From positions 12,131,649 to 12,195,648 of the forward strand of contig CP034980.1 of NCBI GenBank assembly GCA_004026145.2: a stretch of 64,000 nt of DNA, in the 5' to 3' direction. The translations under genes and the position numbers were made by a program. Shown here piece after piece: positions 26,282-38,000 of the stretch (position 1 is its first letter; each line of letters opens with the position of its first letter). The notes below the pieces were generated by a model. That model was not told the DNA's origin. It ran no database searches and saw only the letters and a program-made list of their open reading frames with translations. This DNA is from Takifugu bimaculatus (taxonomy: Eukaryota; Chordata; Actinopteri; Tetraodontiformes; Tetraodontidae).

Positions 26282-26362
26282 CGCCCCCAAGAACAGTATT
26301 TCCAGGAATCCCCCTGTTCTGAAATGTCAAGGGATTCCTGGGAAAACTGGACCCCAGGAGAG
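26282..26362 (-). ncRNA. mir145: mir-145 precursor
   Basis: Read on the - strand, GTCCAGTTTTCCCAGGAATC followed by CCT (26352-26330) is the miR-145-5p sequence. A loop follows, then GGATTCCTGGAAATACTGTT and CT (26311-26290), the miR-145-3p sequence. The arms pair into one hairpin with loop bases around TTGACATTTCAGAACAGG. Both arms equal the vertebrate mature sequences as I remember them. In vertebrates miR-145 promotes the contractile smooth-muscle state and is co-transcribed with miR-143. The two hairpins here are about 150 nt apart, much closer than in mammals. Confidence 0.96.
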
Positions 26363-26509
26363 AGGATGTAGACAATCCGGATGTTCTTCGGGAGTCATCC
26401 TTCGCCAAAGCAGCGCGGTCGCCTCTGATTGTGTCCCCACGGCTCCGGCGTTCCTACCTGATCCACCACACGTGGAGCCATTTTGGAGGCGTGCAGGTGC
26501 GTCTCTCCC

Positions 26510-26582
26510 GTGTCCCGAGCTACAGTGCTTCATCTCAGACTACCAACTGACCAGAGATGCAGCACTGCACCGTGGGCCACAG
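26510..26582 (-). ncRNA. mir143: mir-143 precursor
   Basis: On the - strand, GGTGCAGTGCTGCATCTCTG and GT (26571-26550) is miR-143-5p, and TGAGATGAAGCACTGTAGCT and C (26537-26517) is miR-143-3p. A short loop (TCAGTTGGTAGTC) joins them. The arms are complementary and match the vertebrate mature sequences from memory. The order mir-143 then mir-145 in the direction of transcription is the conserved one. The human cluster also lies near CSNK1A1, so synteny agrees. Confidence 0.96.
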
Positions 26583-27071
26583 GAACATACCGACAATTAA
26601 GCAGATAAAACCCTCATTTAGCACTAAAACACAGCAGATCTTTCAACACATAAACAAGTAAATACATAAACAAGTTACTGAGCTACAACAGGGTCTTATT
26701 TTACATGCATAACACACCTGATAATACAGCATAAAGAATAAAAGAAGGATTCGAAAGGGGCAGAATAACGGAGAGTACAAACTGTTGTTAGACAAACAGG
26801 AAATGATGGAATCCTCAGTGGGTTTACATAACTGCTGCTTCCTCTCACACACACGTTGGTGTGTCTGCGTGCAGAAGCCCCCCCAGCAGCTCCCTGACAA
26901 GCGCTTCAGTCCATTAAACAGGGCCTGGAATTAGAAAAAAAGTCCAAATGTTAAAGCGATGCAGCAGAGTAACGACGCAGCCAAGTTCATCATCAATGTC
27001 AATGGGGGGGGGGGGGGTCTGGGTGTTTTTCAGGAATGTCAGCCTCGGTGTGACTGGAAACTGCAGTGTGT

Positions 27072-27081
27072 CCATATAAGG
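27072..27081 (-). promoter_or_regulatory. CArG box (SRF site) upstream of mir-143
   Basis: The - strand reads CCTTATATGG, a perfect CC(A/T)6GG serum response element, about 490 bp upstream of the mir-143 hairpin. SRF/myocardin control of mir-143/145 through a conserved upstream CArG box is established in mammals, so position and sequence suggest the orthologous smooth-muscle and cardiac enhancer. Function here is inferred. Confidence 0.65.
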
Positions 27082-27298
27082 CTGGAGGCTGCCTTTTATT
27101 TTGGGGATCATGGAAAATGGGATTGCTGCTTTGGATAAACATCCCCATGAGTGGAGCTGCGTCCTCCTTCAGCTGGACGCTTTATTGCCTTTTCTAGTCA
27201 CAGAGAGAGAGAGAGAGACTGGGAGAGAGAGGACGGCTTTATCTCTGTCCTTCCCTGTCTGCAGCGGGCTCAACAGGCCCATATTAAGAAGAAAGGTC

Positions 27299-27301
<3 letters not shown>

Positions 27302-27348
<47 letters not shown>
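27302..27348. repeat. (AC)n microsatellite
   Basis: About 23 uninterrupted AC units. It is one of a series between 27.3 and 28.4 kb; others are at 27490-27514, 27774-27801 and 27953-27985. Confidence 0.97.
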
Positions 27349-27351
<3 letters not shown>

Positions 27352-27447
27352 CAGAGAGCTCCCAAAGGTTTGTTCTCAGGAAGTTTTGTCCTCACAAAAA
27401 TAAACCAATAAAAACCTGCCAATGAACGTCTTCCTGTCCCCCTCCAA

Positions 27448-27514
27448 CAACCCTCTTCCACAATGTAGAGGATCCCCAAAGCACACACGCGCACGCACAC
27501 ACACACACACACAC
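27448..27514. repeat. Short dispersed repeat next to an AC tract, copy 1
   Basis: A 26-bp word containing TTCCACAATGTAGAGGAT at 27448-27473, followed by a CACACGCGCACGCAC microsatellite. The identical 26-bp word recurs at 33767-33792, again followed by a CA-rich tract. This points to a dispersed repeat family that carries a microsatellite. Confidence 0.6.
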
Positions 27515-27770
27515 AGGTTAGTATTCACTTTTATTATATTAAATGGCAAAAGTAAAAAGGAGAACACTGCATGTACATCATTCAGAACATATGCCAACTT
27601 GATGTTTTTGACGTTTATGGATGTTGTTTGTTTGTTTGTTTGCTGCAGCTGCTTTTAGTCAACTCCTAAAGAGAACTTCGTACTGTAAAAAGATCTGTGT
27701 GTAGATCCTGCTGCAGCTGAAAGGTGTCGATGTAAAAGGTGCCACCAATTTCTCTCCTCACTGGTCTCAG

Positions 27771-27801
<31 letters not shown>

Positions 27802-28889
27802 GGTCTGGATTAGATTAAGCTGTGGGTCAGTGGAAATGTGTGTATTAAACACAAGATCAAATAATTGTGTGATCACAGTGAAAAGTAAAACCAGCAACAT
27901 GTATAGAATAACCCAGTCTAAACAAAGACCACTGAGGGGAATGTATGTGTGTGTGCGTGCGTGTGTGTGTGCGTGCGTGTGTGTGCATGTCTGAGTGAGT
28001 GAATATGTGTTTAGACAAGATGTGATAAAAGTAAGAAGCATCCCTGCTCTTCATCCAAACATTCCCTAATATGGTTTCCTTTCTGTTTATCCTCACTTCT
28101 ATAAATGACACACAGGAAGCTTCTCTCTGCCTTACACTGATTTACACACATGCACACACGTGTGCGCACTCACAGTTTGATTCCTCAATCAAAGCAAAAG
28201 AAACACATTGAAGACATGACAAATTTTAGAATCCTTCCTTCCTTCCTTCCTTGTATATCCTTTGCCATTTCCGTCCTTCCTCTTTCTCCCATGTGAAATT
28301 ATCCAGAGTAGGGTTAGGGAGAGATCAAGAGGCCGTGGTCCCAGAGGGGGACTGTGTGTGTGTGGGTGTGCATGTGTGTGTGTGAGAGAGAGAGAGATAG
28401 AGTGAGTGAGTGTGAGTGAGTGTTGGGGGGGTTATGTGAAAATTCTCCCTACTGCTCCATAAATAAATCTGTATTTCCTGCCGTCCTCCCCGGTGCTGCA
28501 GTAACCTCACCCACATGTTCTAACACACGTGCTCGTCCTCTCTGGAGCGCCACATCAGGACAGTTCTCCATTGGTTTGGCTTCACTCGTGCACGTTTAGA
28601 CGGCTGGTGAAGGTTTGGGTGTTCTGTAGCTGGCTCTAGATTCAGGAGTGACCACAGGTTGAGCTTCGACCTGTGCTCAGGTGCGTGTGTGACAGGCGTC
28701 TCACCTCTGGTTCCTCTGATCCTTGCTGGTACCGTGGATCCTCGGTGCTGCTCAGCCGCCCTCGGCAGTGACCACGTCTGAATGTGTCAGGGAAACAAGC
28801 AAGAAAGCAAAAACAACATCAGTGCATCTTTTATTTTAGTCCTCACACACTCCTGTTTGATAGATTTGGTCCTGGAGCTGCTGGTGACC

Positions 28890-28985
28890 ATGACTGTCTG
28901 CCTGACTGTCTGTCTGTCTGTCTGCCTGCCTGACTGACTGACTGACTGCCTGCCTGCCTGACTGACTGACTGACTGATTGACTGT

Positions 28986-29024
<39 letters not shown>

Positions 29025-29158
29025 ACTGATTGACTGACTGACTGACTGACTGACTGATTGACTGTCTGCCTGTCTGCCTGTCTGCCTGTCTGCCTGTCTG
29101 TCTGTCTGCCTGACTGACTGACTGACTGATTGACTGTCTGCCTGTCTGCCTGTCTGCC

Positions 29159-29195
<37 letters not shown>

Positions 29196-29249
29196 GCCTG
29201 ACTGACTGACTGACTGCCTGCCTGCCTGCCTGACTGACTGATTGACTGT

Positions 29250-29308
<59 letters not shown>

Positions 29309-29369
29309 ACTGACTGTCTGCCTGACTGACTGACTGACTGATTGACTGTCTGCCTGTCTGTCTGTCTGT

Positions 29370-29427
<58 letters not shown>

Positions 29428-29438
29428 ATCTGTCTGTC
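28890..29438. repeat. CTGN tetranucleotide array with nested higher-order pattern
   Basis: About 550 bp built of CTGC, CTGT, CTGA and occasional ATTG units. A composite block (CTGA)n-ATTG-ACTG-(TCTG/CCTG)n recurs roughly five times (near 28961, 29030, 29115, 29235, 29330). Apparent 200-250 residue frames on the - strand (RQAGRQ, SVSQ, DRQT repeats) come from the tandem structure. Confidence 0.96.
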
Positions 29439-30305
29439 TGTCCACAGGAGGAAGGATGTAGACAAGAATCACAGATTTGATGTGTTTGATATCAGGGAAA
29501 ATACAATCACACTCATTCAAAGGGATGAAAACAGAGCTAATCATCATTTTAGAACTTTGCAGGTGATCTGTCACAGATATCAAATTATTCTTTCAGTGGT
29601 GGAAATGAAGCTTTGAAACAAACAAACAATTTTATAGAGAGCAAAACTGTTCAAAACGAAACAAAAAGAAATCTTAAAAACATGAATAAATCTGACTGCA
29701 TGAGTAGAAATGAGTGGTGGGTGTTGAAGAATCGGACGATCGTGCTATTGTATTTTTATTCTTCACCAAAAATACCTTCAGACTTTTACGGCACCTTTTT
29801 ACAGTATTTACAGTCTTCGAAGGCTTTGCTCAACGGTTTCGCTACGTTTCCTCCGTCTGGTCGTTCATGTCCAGCTCACACACGCTGTTCATCACATTAG
29901 TACACATGCCTGTGTTTATTACCGCTCTATAACAGGTCAGGTCAGGAGAGTGAGGTCACTGACACTTGTGTGATGTTGTAAAGCCAGAAGGTTTGCGTAA
30001 CAGTGGAAAACGCTGTGTTAACGCTGATGAGAGCATACCTGATGCAGACGTCTGGCAGGGGCTACCACGAAGACGCTCTTCCTCTTCTCCACATCTGTAG
30101 CAGCTGTCTCAGCCGCGCTCTTCAACTCTTCTCAAGGCCTTAAACAAAGCGAGGCGCAGATGAAACTGGACCTTTCTTCTGCTCTGGTTCAAACCGTGAG
30201 ACTCCTTTATGAAGTTCCTGGAGCCGATGAGCCATGCATTTGACTTTTACCTTATATGTTCATGAGAAGGAGGTCCTGAAACCCAGGACGACCCCCCCCG
30301 CCTCC

Positions 30306-30327
30306 AAAAAAAAAAAAAAAAAAAAAA
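30306..30327. repeat. A22 homopolymer
   Basis: Twenty-two consecutive A residues after a C-rich stretch. No retrotransposon body or target duplication was recognised beside it, so it is listed only as a homopolymer. Confidence 0.9.
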
Positions 30328-30369
30328 CGGACCGAGGAACGGAGAACCCTCGACACTGACCGGGTGAGT

Positions 30370-30780
30370 CTTGGTGGAGAAGATGGAGGACATGAGAAAC
30401 AGCAGCATAAACAGAGGAGACATTGACATATGGGAGGAAGAGGGGGAGGAAGGCTGTTCTTTTAATAGTGATAGAGAAGGAGGAGGAGGAGGCGAGGAAG
30501 GGTGAAGAAGGATGGGAGCTAAAAAGAAAGAAATGAGGGAATACAGAAAAAGGGAGGGGGAAAGAAAGATAAAATGAGGCATGAAAGGGAGGAAAAGACA
30601 AGAGCGTGAATTCACCAAGAAATAAAAAAAACTTTCCTTTGTGGTTTTTCTAAGTTTGGGTTTTTCAATATCAGAGGAGGGAGACAGGAAGAGAGGGAGG
30701 GATAGAGAGAAGGAGATAAAGAAAGAGAATCTAGAGGGGGGAGCAGGAAGAGAGAGGGCGAGAGGTGAGCAAAAAGGGGG
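30370..30780 (+). repeat. Polypurine tract
   Basis: About 400 bp that is mainly A and G on the + strand (GGAGGAGGAGG, AAAGAAAGA, GGGAGACAGGAAGAGAGGGAGGG), with a short pyrimidine break near 30635-30665. Together with the adjacent TG tract it forms a large region able to adopt triplex or Z-DNA structures. No gene is seen. Confidence 0.8.
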
Positions 30781-30842
30781 GTCAGACATATGGGAGCAAT
30801 GACGGGGAACAGTAGTGTAAGATGGTGAGAAAATATTGGGAA

Positions 30843-30844
<2 letters not shown>

Positions 30845-30934
<90 letters not shown>
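30845..30934. repeat. (TG)45 microsatellite
   Basis: Ninety bases of uninterrupted TG, the longest perfect dinucleotide run in the window. Confidence 0.98.
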
Positions 30935-30935
<1 letters not shown>

Positions 30936-31179
30936 TGTGAAAAATGTAAAATCTGGACAAAGTAAAGAGGATTTTAGGAAGAGACTGTTGGGCAGCTTCA
31001 GCCACGGATGGTTGGTGGTGGGAAAAACAACACACACATTTCTCCTAAATCAACTCATGATCGTCTTTAAAGCAAAATAAGTAAGAGCATATTTAGCAGA
31101 TGTTGGCGGCAGAGTGAGTCTCACCAGGGCTGAAGCTGGGATCACCAGAGGACAGCGAACGCATCTCAGACTTTCTGGA

Positions 31180-34100
31180 TGAAATCAAATCTAGTTTATG
31201 ATTGACCTTTTTTACACATGAAAGCATCAAAGCAACCCCCTCAGGGCGATTCACTTTTATACCTTTATTCAAATTGAACATTTTGACCCCCTAGAAGTTC
31301 ATTAATCGTAGTGAACACCTCCTGTAAATGTAGGATTTTTTTTATGTTAAGAACACAGTTATTAAAACATGCATTTAAACTCACATAAAGACTTATTTTC
31401 TCGGATGCTCCCAGCACTTTGGCCCTTGGAGACTTTGGCAGAGATTCTCTGAACCGTCATGACGTTCTTTACTCTTCTGATTAATGATTCAGGTTTATTT
31501 TTAGCCCTTTAAAAAAAAATCTATCTCAGTCAAGCAGCTAGCAAACATTACTTCACCACCTGAAGGCATCAGCTGATCTTTAGTCTGTTTATTACTCCTA
31601 AAGTAACAACGAGGAGACTTTTTTCAAATAAGAATTGTTTTTGATACATCAGGACAGTTTCGCGCCACGTGAGAGCGTCAAATCAGAAAGAGCCGACCGT
31701 TAAAAGAGCTCCGGGGAAAAGAGAACGCTCCCAACATTTTTTCCACTCCGTATAGTGGATTTATATTTGTGTGTGTGTGTGAGTGCGTGTGGGTGCGTGT
31801 GTGTGTGGGTGTGTGGGTGTGTGGGTGTGTGAGACAGAAGGTGGGCAGGTAGAGTCAGCTTTCTTTCCTTCTGTGTCTTAATAAGGTAATGTTTGGAGAT
31901 GATTCACTGTTATTGTACAGCAAATGACAAGACTTCAGGTTCTAGTGATGGTCGCAGAGCGCACACACACACGCACGCACACACACACACACACACACTC
32001 CATTATCCTTGCACAACCATGCACAACAGAGTACATGAGAACTGATTTTTAAGTGAATCTTCCCGAGTGTGTGTGCAGTCTTTTCCCTCATATGGAGAAG
32101 AGTCCTGCCCACTAAACTGGATAAACAGCCATTCATCTGCTCCACACAAAGCCTAAATCCTTTGAAGGAATTCTAATGGGTATAAAGGCTTCAGGAGGCA
32201 GACAGCACCACGGACGGATGACTCTACGGGCAAAAATAGAGCATTTTTTAGTTCCATCCTACTCTGGTGAAGCAGATTCTGAACTGAGAAGGGGCCTGAT
32301 CAGATCGGACCCACGTCAAAGGTGCTTTATTTGAGGAAGAATCCTCCGTTACATCTAAATGTTCAAACATCCTCAGCCAAAAGGGCTGGGATCCGAGGTC
32401 AAATGGGAGAAGGAACACTTGATTTCAGTGAGTTGCTGCACTTTATTAATCACAGTACTCTCATTTACTCCTATACTGAAGTAATCCGCAAAGAAACTGG
32501 TAAAAAATAATAATAATAAAGCAATGAGAGGAAACACTGAACCAAAGCTCAAAGATTTTACACTGAAACATCAGTTCGGAGACGTGAGCCAACACAAAAC
32601 ACAATAAAATGCAACTAAATTCACATGAAGTGGGACATGAGGACAACTCATGTGGAGCCCAGGCTGGATGTACTTTGGTCCGTTGTTGTATCAAATATGA
32701 CAGCGGTGAGTTTCCTCATCATCGGGAGGAAGAAAGACTCTTTTCTGTCTCATCGTCATTATGTTTGACTGCACAATCACAGCAGGAAACAAACTCATTT
32801 GTCATATTTTAATATGTGGGGGGACGTTTCCATTGAGACTTGGTGGTTTTATGGCAGTGACACAAATGTTTACTGACTGGAGGGACCAATTTTCTCTGCC
32901 ACCCTGTAGAAAACACCTGACGCCGAACTAAACGTGTCCAGCTCAGGCCTGCCAGGGTGAAAGCAGACTTCCATCTGGGAGGACAGAACACCCAGCTGGG
33001 TTCTGGCCCTCGTGGGACTAGTCTGGACTCCCCTGTGTAGCTGGATTTAACTGTGGGAAGTCCAGCGAGTGAGCTCTGGCCCAGAAGCTCTGACGCGCCC
33101 CCTGCAGGCAGACCTCTGCACTGTTCAGGGTTTGAGTGTTGTGCAAATATTTGTCTTTAAAAAGCTTCAGTTGTAACATCATCTTTAGCGTGACACCACT
33201 GTGACAAACACCCAGTTTAACACCTCCAATAACCTTGAGTGTAATGATGCTCTTCTTTGTACAAACGATCTTTGTTTGGACAACTGGCCTCATTTTGGTG
33301 AATGTCTATAAATGTGTTAAATTTGAACAGAAGTGTGGAAAACTAAAGATGACTTTTACCACTCAGCCTGAACTCCATCGTGGACAACACACGCCACATT
33401 CAAAGGTGGCCTGGACCTCTGATGTCCCCTGTTGTAGTGGTCTGGTCTGGAGAACCTTTCACTGAGCTCCTCGTTTATATTTACAAAATGGGGAAATGGC
33501 ACATGACCCAGGTAAAGTGGCGCAGAGGCTGGAATAAACACACACCCTCTTGTACTTCTGTCTTTGTGAGGACTTTTATAGACAGAATACATTCTGCAGT
33601 CCCACACACTCAAACCTTAATGTACAATCTAACCTCAACCTTTTACCCCATGAAAGCGCTGTGTTGGGAAGACCGGCCAAAATGTCCTCACCTTGATAGT
33701 AGAATATATTGATATAAAATATTTTGGTACTCCACTGGCACGAGCATGTCCTCCTGCAACAGCTTTCAACCCTCTTCCACAATGTAGAGGATTTTACACA
33801 AGCACACACTCACACACAAGTGTTAGAGAGTGTGTCCCAGGGAGTGTGAAGGTATTTCGCAGCAGTGTATTGTGGGTAGATTGAGGATACACTCCAGCCA
33901 CTCGGTCTAACACTGAATCAAAGCAAATTTAACAGGTAAAAGCATCTTTGTTATTCTACAATTACAATAATGCTGAAACTAAAATCGAATCCATGATTGG
34001 TGAAAAACAATCAGGCATTCAAAAGTATAGCATATCTTTTTTATTATCCTCTCTTTAAATATGAAAGATATACTTTACAAACAGAAGGAAGGACGACGAC

Positions 34101-34960
34101 AGTATTCAGTCCTTCAAAACTGCAAACTTTGTCAACATTCACTGCTGAAAAGATCCATCAATTCCTCCAGCTTCAACTGTGTGAAGAACCCTCAGAATGG
34201 GAACCAGGAGCAGCGCTGCTGAACAGAACATTTGCATTCGCGTGACTGATCAAACCGAGCCAGCTCCGTTAGCGCTCCCGCGTTGTTGGATCACAATGGC
34301 CTTTCCCGTCCTCGAATCCTCAAAGCTCTTTACAAACGTGTAAAACTAAAAAAATAGATTCCTGTTTGAGTCATATTAGAGAGGAGAGCTGAAGGAAGAG
34401 GCGAAGCAGCGACGTGTTTTAAAGGACAGCCTGACATCAATTCAGGGTTTCTACAGCAGAACTGGTGAGAGGAGCCAAATCTTCACTCTCGCCTCCATTT
34501 CTGTTCAGAAGCAGCGGCCCCAGTTTATGTTGGATGTTTTCATTACTAGACGAGCGTCCACGTGATAGATGAGATGTGGCCGACCCCCCCGAGGTCAGAG
34601 GAGTTGATTCGAAACTGTCATGTACGCAGCAGCAGTAGCAGTAAGCGTGTTCCCCCCACAACCGTGGCCATAAGAGGCGGGCCGTCACGCCTAACAGCCG
34701 CGGTCCTGTACAAATCCAGTGCCCAGCAGTAACATTTGCTTCCAAATAAACATGGCACTAGGTTCTTTAACACTGGAGCTGCTGTAGAAAAGTGACAAAG
34801 GCTTCAATCCCTTAGTGATTAAATCACAAAAAACGATTTATATATTCTCCATTTGTGTTGTGCCCAGAGGGAACTTCTGTCCCAGTTCAAATGGATTTCT
34901 TCCTCCTAATCATTATTGTTATTCATAATGTGGGAGAGGGCTGCTCTGACCCGCAGATTC
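31180..34960. other. Intergenic stretch upstream of the mir-143/145 region
   Basis: No protein-coding exon could be supported. The stretch contains (TG)/(GTGGG) microsatellites at 31770-31830 and an AC tract at 31962-31998. It also has a dispersed repeat with the phrases 'tgtgaggacttttatag', 'aatctaacctcaacc' and 'ggccaaaatgtcctcacc' between 33540 and 33700, of a kind often seen beside fish CA repeats. A second copy of the 26-bp word is at 33767-33792. The promoter of the miRNA host gene may lie here, but I see no decisive sign. Confidence 0.5.
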
Positions 34961-34977
34961 CACAGCACACAGTCTCG

Positions 34978-34983
34978 TTTATT
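34978..34983 (-). terminator. fbxo38: Candidate fbxo38 poly(A) signal
   Basis: AATAAA on the - strand, 65 nt past the fbxo38 stop. It would give a short 3' UTR. Other hexamers further on (for example near 34040) could serve a longer form. Confidence 0.5.
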
Positions 34984-35047
34984 TAGCGTTTCAAACAAAA
35001 TGATCTATATGCGTTAATCTTGTTGGGGTGACGGACGGCGGTGGGGC

Positions 35048-38000
35048 TCAGATGTAGTCGTCGTCCACCGGTTCTCCTGGTGTGTCACAGTGATGAAGGA
35101 AAAGAACCACCACTCTCTGAAAGACTCCTTTTTTGCTCTGTCGGCGCTCGGAGATCTCTTCCCCAACAGTCTCCATGCAGATGTCGGCAGAGAGTTGACC
35201 TTTCCGCCGCGGTGCATAGATGGTTGCTAAGAGACGGGGAAACAAGTTCAGAGCCTACATTTTTGTACCGATCACAGCCGTTTTGAGCGAACTTACAGCT
35301 CTCATCGTCCTCGAAATCATAGCGAGCGTAGCTGTTAGCTTCAGCTGCTTTAAGAGTCCTGAGCCAAGGGAAATCTGTGACCATGCTGTAGGGGGCGCCA
35401 TCAACCAAACCTGACACAGACATGAGAAAAACCTGATCAATAAACCAACCGTCACATATAGAACCCTCCTTATTTACAGATGATGGGTTGATGTATTAAT
35501 ATATAGATGTGTTGTGCTCCTATGGACTCTGCTGTGGAGACAGGATGTGGATCAGCCGTCCTGTCGACCTTGTTTTCCATACCGGGGTTATTAACTCATC
35601 AGCTACGGTATTTAAACTTTGCTCTACTCCTCATTCATCACCTGATGGTTCTGTCAGCAGGTAAACACCAGCCCAACCCTCCTGTGAGACCAGTTTTTAA
35701 AACAGCCTCTCTGCACCATTATGTGACACTGGTTCCACCTCAAAATTCCAAAAGGTTGCAATAACGACTGTTTAAACGTTCTAAATAGTTTTGAAATCAG
35801 GCCTGTACATCCGTTTACACTGGGAAAATGAAACCATCCTACCCTCCAGTGTGTAGATATCCCGCCCCCAGGGGTATCTAGGATGCTTTTTCACATCCTC
35901 TTCAGTCCTGGTGGCCTCGGGGAAGAACTCATATTTAATCAACTCTCTGGAATAGAAACAGGGGAACAAAGATATACACCAGTTTACAGTTTGTTGGTGA
36001 TAAATCAGCTTCAAACTGACATTTGGCAACATAGTTTACTAATATAAACATTTAGCTTTACATTGTGTAGACAAGATTTGTTATTATCAAACTGGTTCTG
36101 AAGGTAGGTCGATAATAACAATGATTAATTAATTCCCCTAAATATGAGGGGACATGCAAACCAAACACCTCCATGCAAGCTGCTGGAGAACCCGTGGTTT
36201 CTACTTGGGGACGTATCACCGATGATCCAAGAATGAAAGCATCTTGCATGAGGAGGTTCATCTTTTATCTATCGTTCTACTCACTGGCTGATGTTGGCTA
36301 TTGTGTCCATCCAGCTGCGAATGCGAACCTTGTTGCGAATATTTGGAGGGTTGCTGAACTCGTGCACGATAGCGATGTGGTAGGGATACGGCCCCTGAAA
36401 CAGCTGCTGCTCTAATGCAACCGTGTCAACCTACAGGAACAAAAGAGCGTGGATGCGGGGGGGAATGAGGAAGATATGAAATACAGCCAATAATGTGGAC
36501 AATGACAACTTTTTATCAGTTCCTAATAACAGAGTGATTTAATGACTTACCTGATGCATGGGGCGCATGTAGATAATGCGATTCCTCTCAGGAGGCATTC
36601 TTAATATCTGATCTAGGACCTGTTCCATGTCCAGCTTCTTACATTGAGCATAATCAAATCGATTTACTATGGGGGCGCTTTCAACTCGCAGCTGCTTCAG
36701 CACTCGACATCTGGTGGCTGAAGATAATGACAGGAAAAGAGAAAGAATAGTGGCGACCTCATATTTGATAAGGTGCAACCTTTGGGATGCGTGCCATTTA
36801 AAAGTTAGCGTCAGTGCGCCATCTAGCGGTAAAACGGGGAAACCTCTATTTTGTACGTTACCATGAATGAACATCATCTTGGGGCAGTCTTTGAGGACCA
36901 GGTCAGTGATCCCACAGTTGGTCAGTGTTATACCCACTAAGTTTTTACTCTTCAGAGATAAAACCTGCATGTACAACAGCGCAAACAGAAAATAACAACC
37001 TTTAACTGCAAGGTCTCAATTATTAGATATAAACATTTAAAAGACAAAATAATGAACATCTAGCTATTTTTTTGGTCTCCAGAAGACTGACGTGTCAATC
37101 AAGGAATGTGGAGTATATATGAGAGCATATATAAGAGTATGGAGTAAATTAAAAGATACGTTAAAACTAATCACCTGCTCTTACATGAAAGAGATGAATA
37201 TAAGTAATCTAGAAAGAAGGGAGGAAGTACCTGTATGTGGTCGTCCTCGGTGACTGGGTCTGAGGTGCTCGTTGACTTGTCTGCCATTCTTTTCTTTCTC
37301 ACTGTTAACCGAGACGCTGGTCTGGAAAAATCTGCGAAACACCAAATATATAAATTCTGCATACAGAAAGGTCATGCAAATGCTGAAGTTGAGTGATTGG
37401 AGGGAGCAAATAGAATCCAACAAAATGTTTAGCAACATAAAACTAAAATCCAGCTGCTGCACAGCTGGATGACTGACTGTACCTGCATTTGGAACTCCAA
37501 CCTTACCAGTCTCGGGTGCAAGAGGTACAGAAGACAAGCGCGTCCTTGATCTCGTCAAAGGTCGTCTAGGAACAAAATCTTGGCCAGCGCCGGGACCGTG
37601 CTGGTTTACAGCAGACCTGGAAGGAGCGGCTCGTCTGTCCTCTTGTCCAGCCAGCAGTGCTATTCTCCTGGAGTCCTGATTTCCAGTAACAGTGGTAGAA
37701 TCCAGACACACCCCGCCAGAGTTTTGTCCAACACCAGCCTCTAGTGTACCCCTCTGTGCTCTGGGGGGCCCCTCAGGGTTGTCAATCCCTCCAGATGTGT
37801 TCTGTCTCTGGGCCATACCAGCCACCATACTCCCACATCCACCCACCTGCCTAGCTGGGGCTCCCCCAGGTCCTGCCCTTCCCACAGGTCCAGTCACTGG
37901 CTTTGCTCGAGTCCTTGTTGGTCCTCCAGCACTTCCAGGTCCCCACACGGCTCCAGTGGTGGCCCCAGCCCTTGCGCTGTTCTGCACTGCATCAGGAGTG

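Larger units (their letters stand above)
28705..31174 (-). ncRNA. Possible exons of the mir-143/145 host transcript
   Basis: Three short blocks on the - strand have fair splice sites. 31174-31125: acceptor TTTCATCCAG, donor CCTG|GTGAGA. 30138-30039: weaker acceptor TTGTTTAAG, donor CAG|GTATGC. 28777-28705: acceptor CTGACACATTCAG, donor GAG|GTGAGA. They lie upstream of mir-143 on its strand and could be exons of a CARMN/MIR143HG-like non-coding RNA. Some frames are open (for example SEMRSLSSGDPSFSP in the first block), but I recognise no protein. Only splice signals and position support this. Confidence 0.25.

Noticed and set aside
28890..29438. CRISPR-like array
   Set aside because: There are no unique spacers of constant length; it is a tetranucleotide repeat in a vertebrate genome.
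28836..29583. Open frames of 209 and 246 codons on the - strand rich in RQAGRQ, SVSQ and DRQT
   Set aside because: They are read-throughs of the CTGN tandem array; every frame is open because the repeat lacks stops. No start context or domain supports a protein.
30247..31035. Open frame of 262 codons on the - strand with poly-(TH) and Ser/Pro-rich parts
   Set aside because: It crosses the A22 run, the polypurine tract and (TG)45; composition is wholly due to simple sequence.
28705..31174. A protein gene made from the three - strand blocks
   Set aside because: Although parts are open (SEMRSLSSGDPSFSP, VEKRKSVFVVAPARRLHQ), I recognise no protein, one acceptor is weak and phases cannot be fixed. 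Position favours a non-coding miRNA host.
34437..34745. 102-codon frame on the - strand downstream of fbxo38
   Set aside because: It has no homology I recognise and no splice support.
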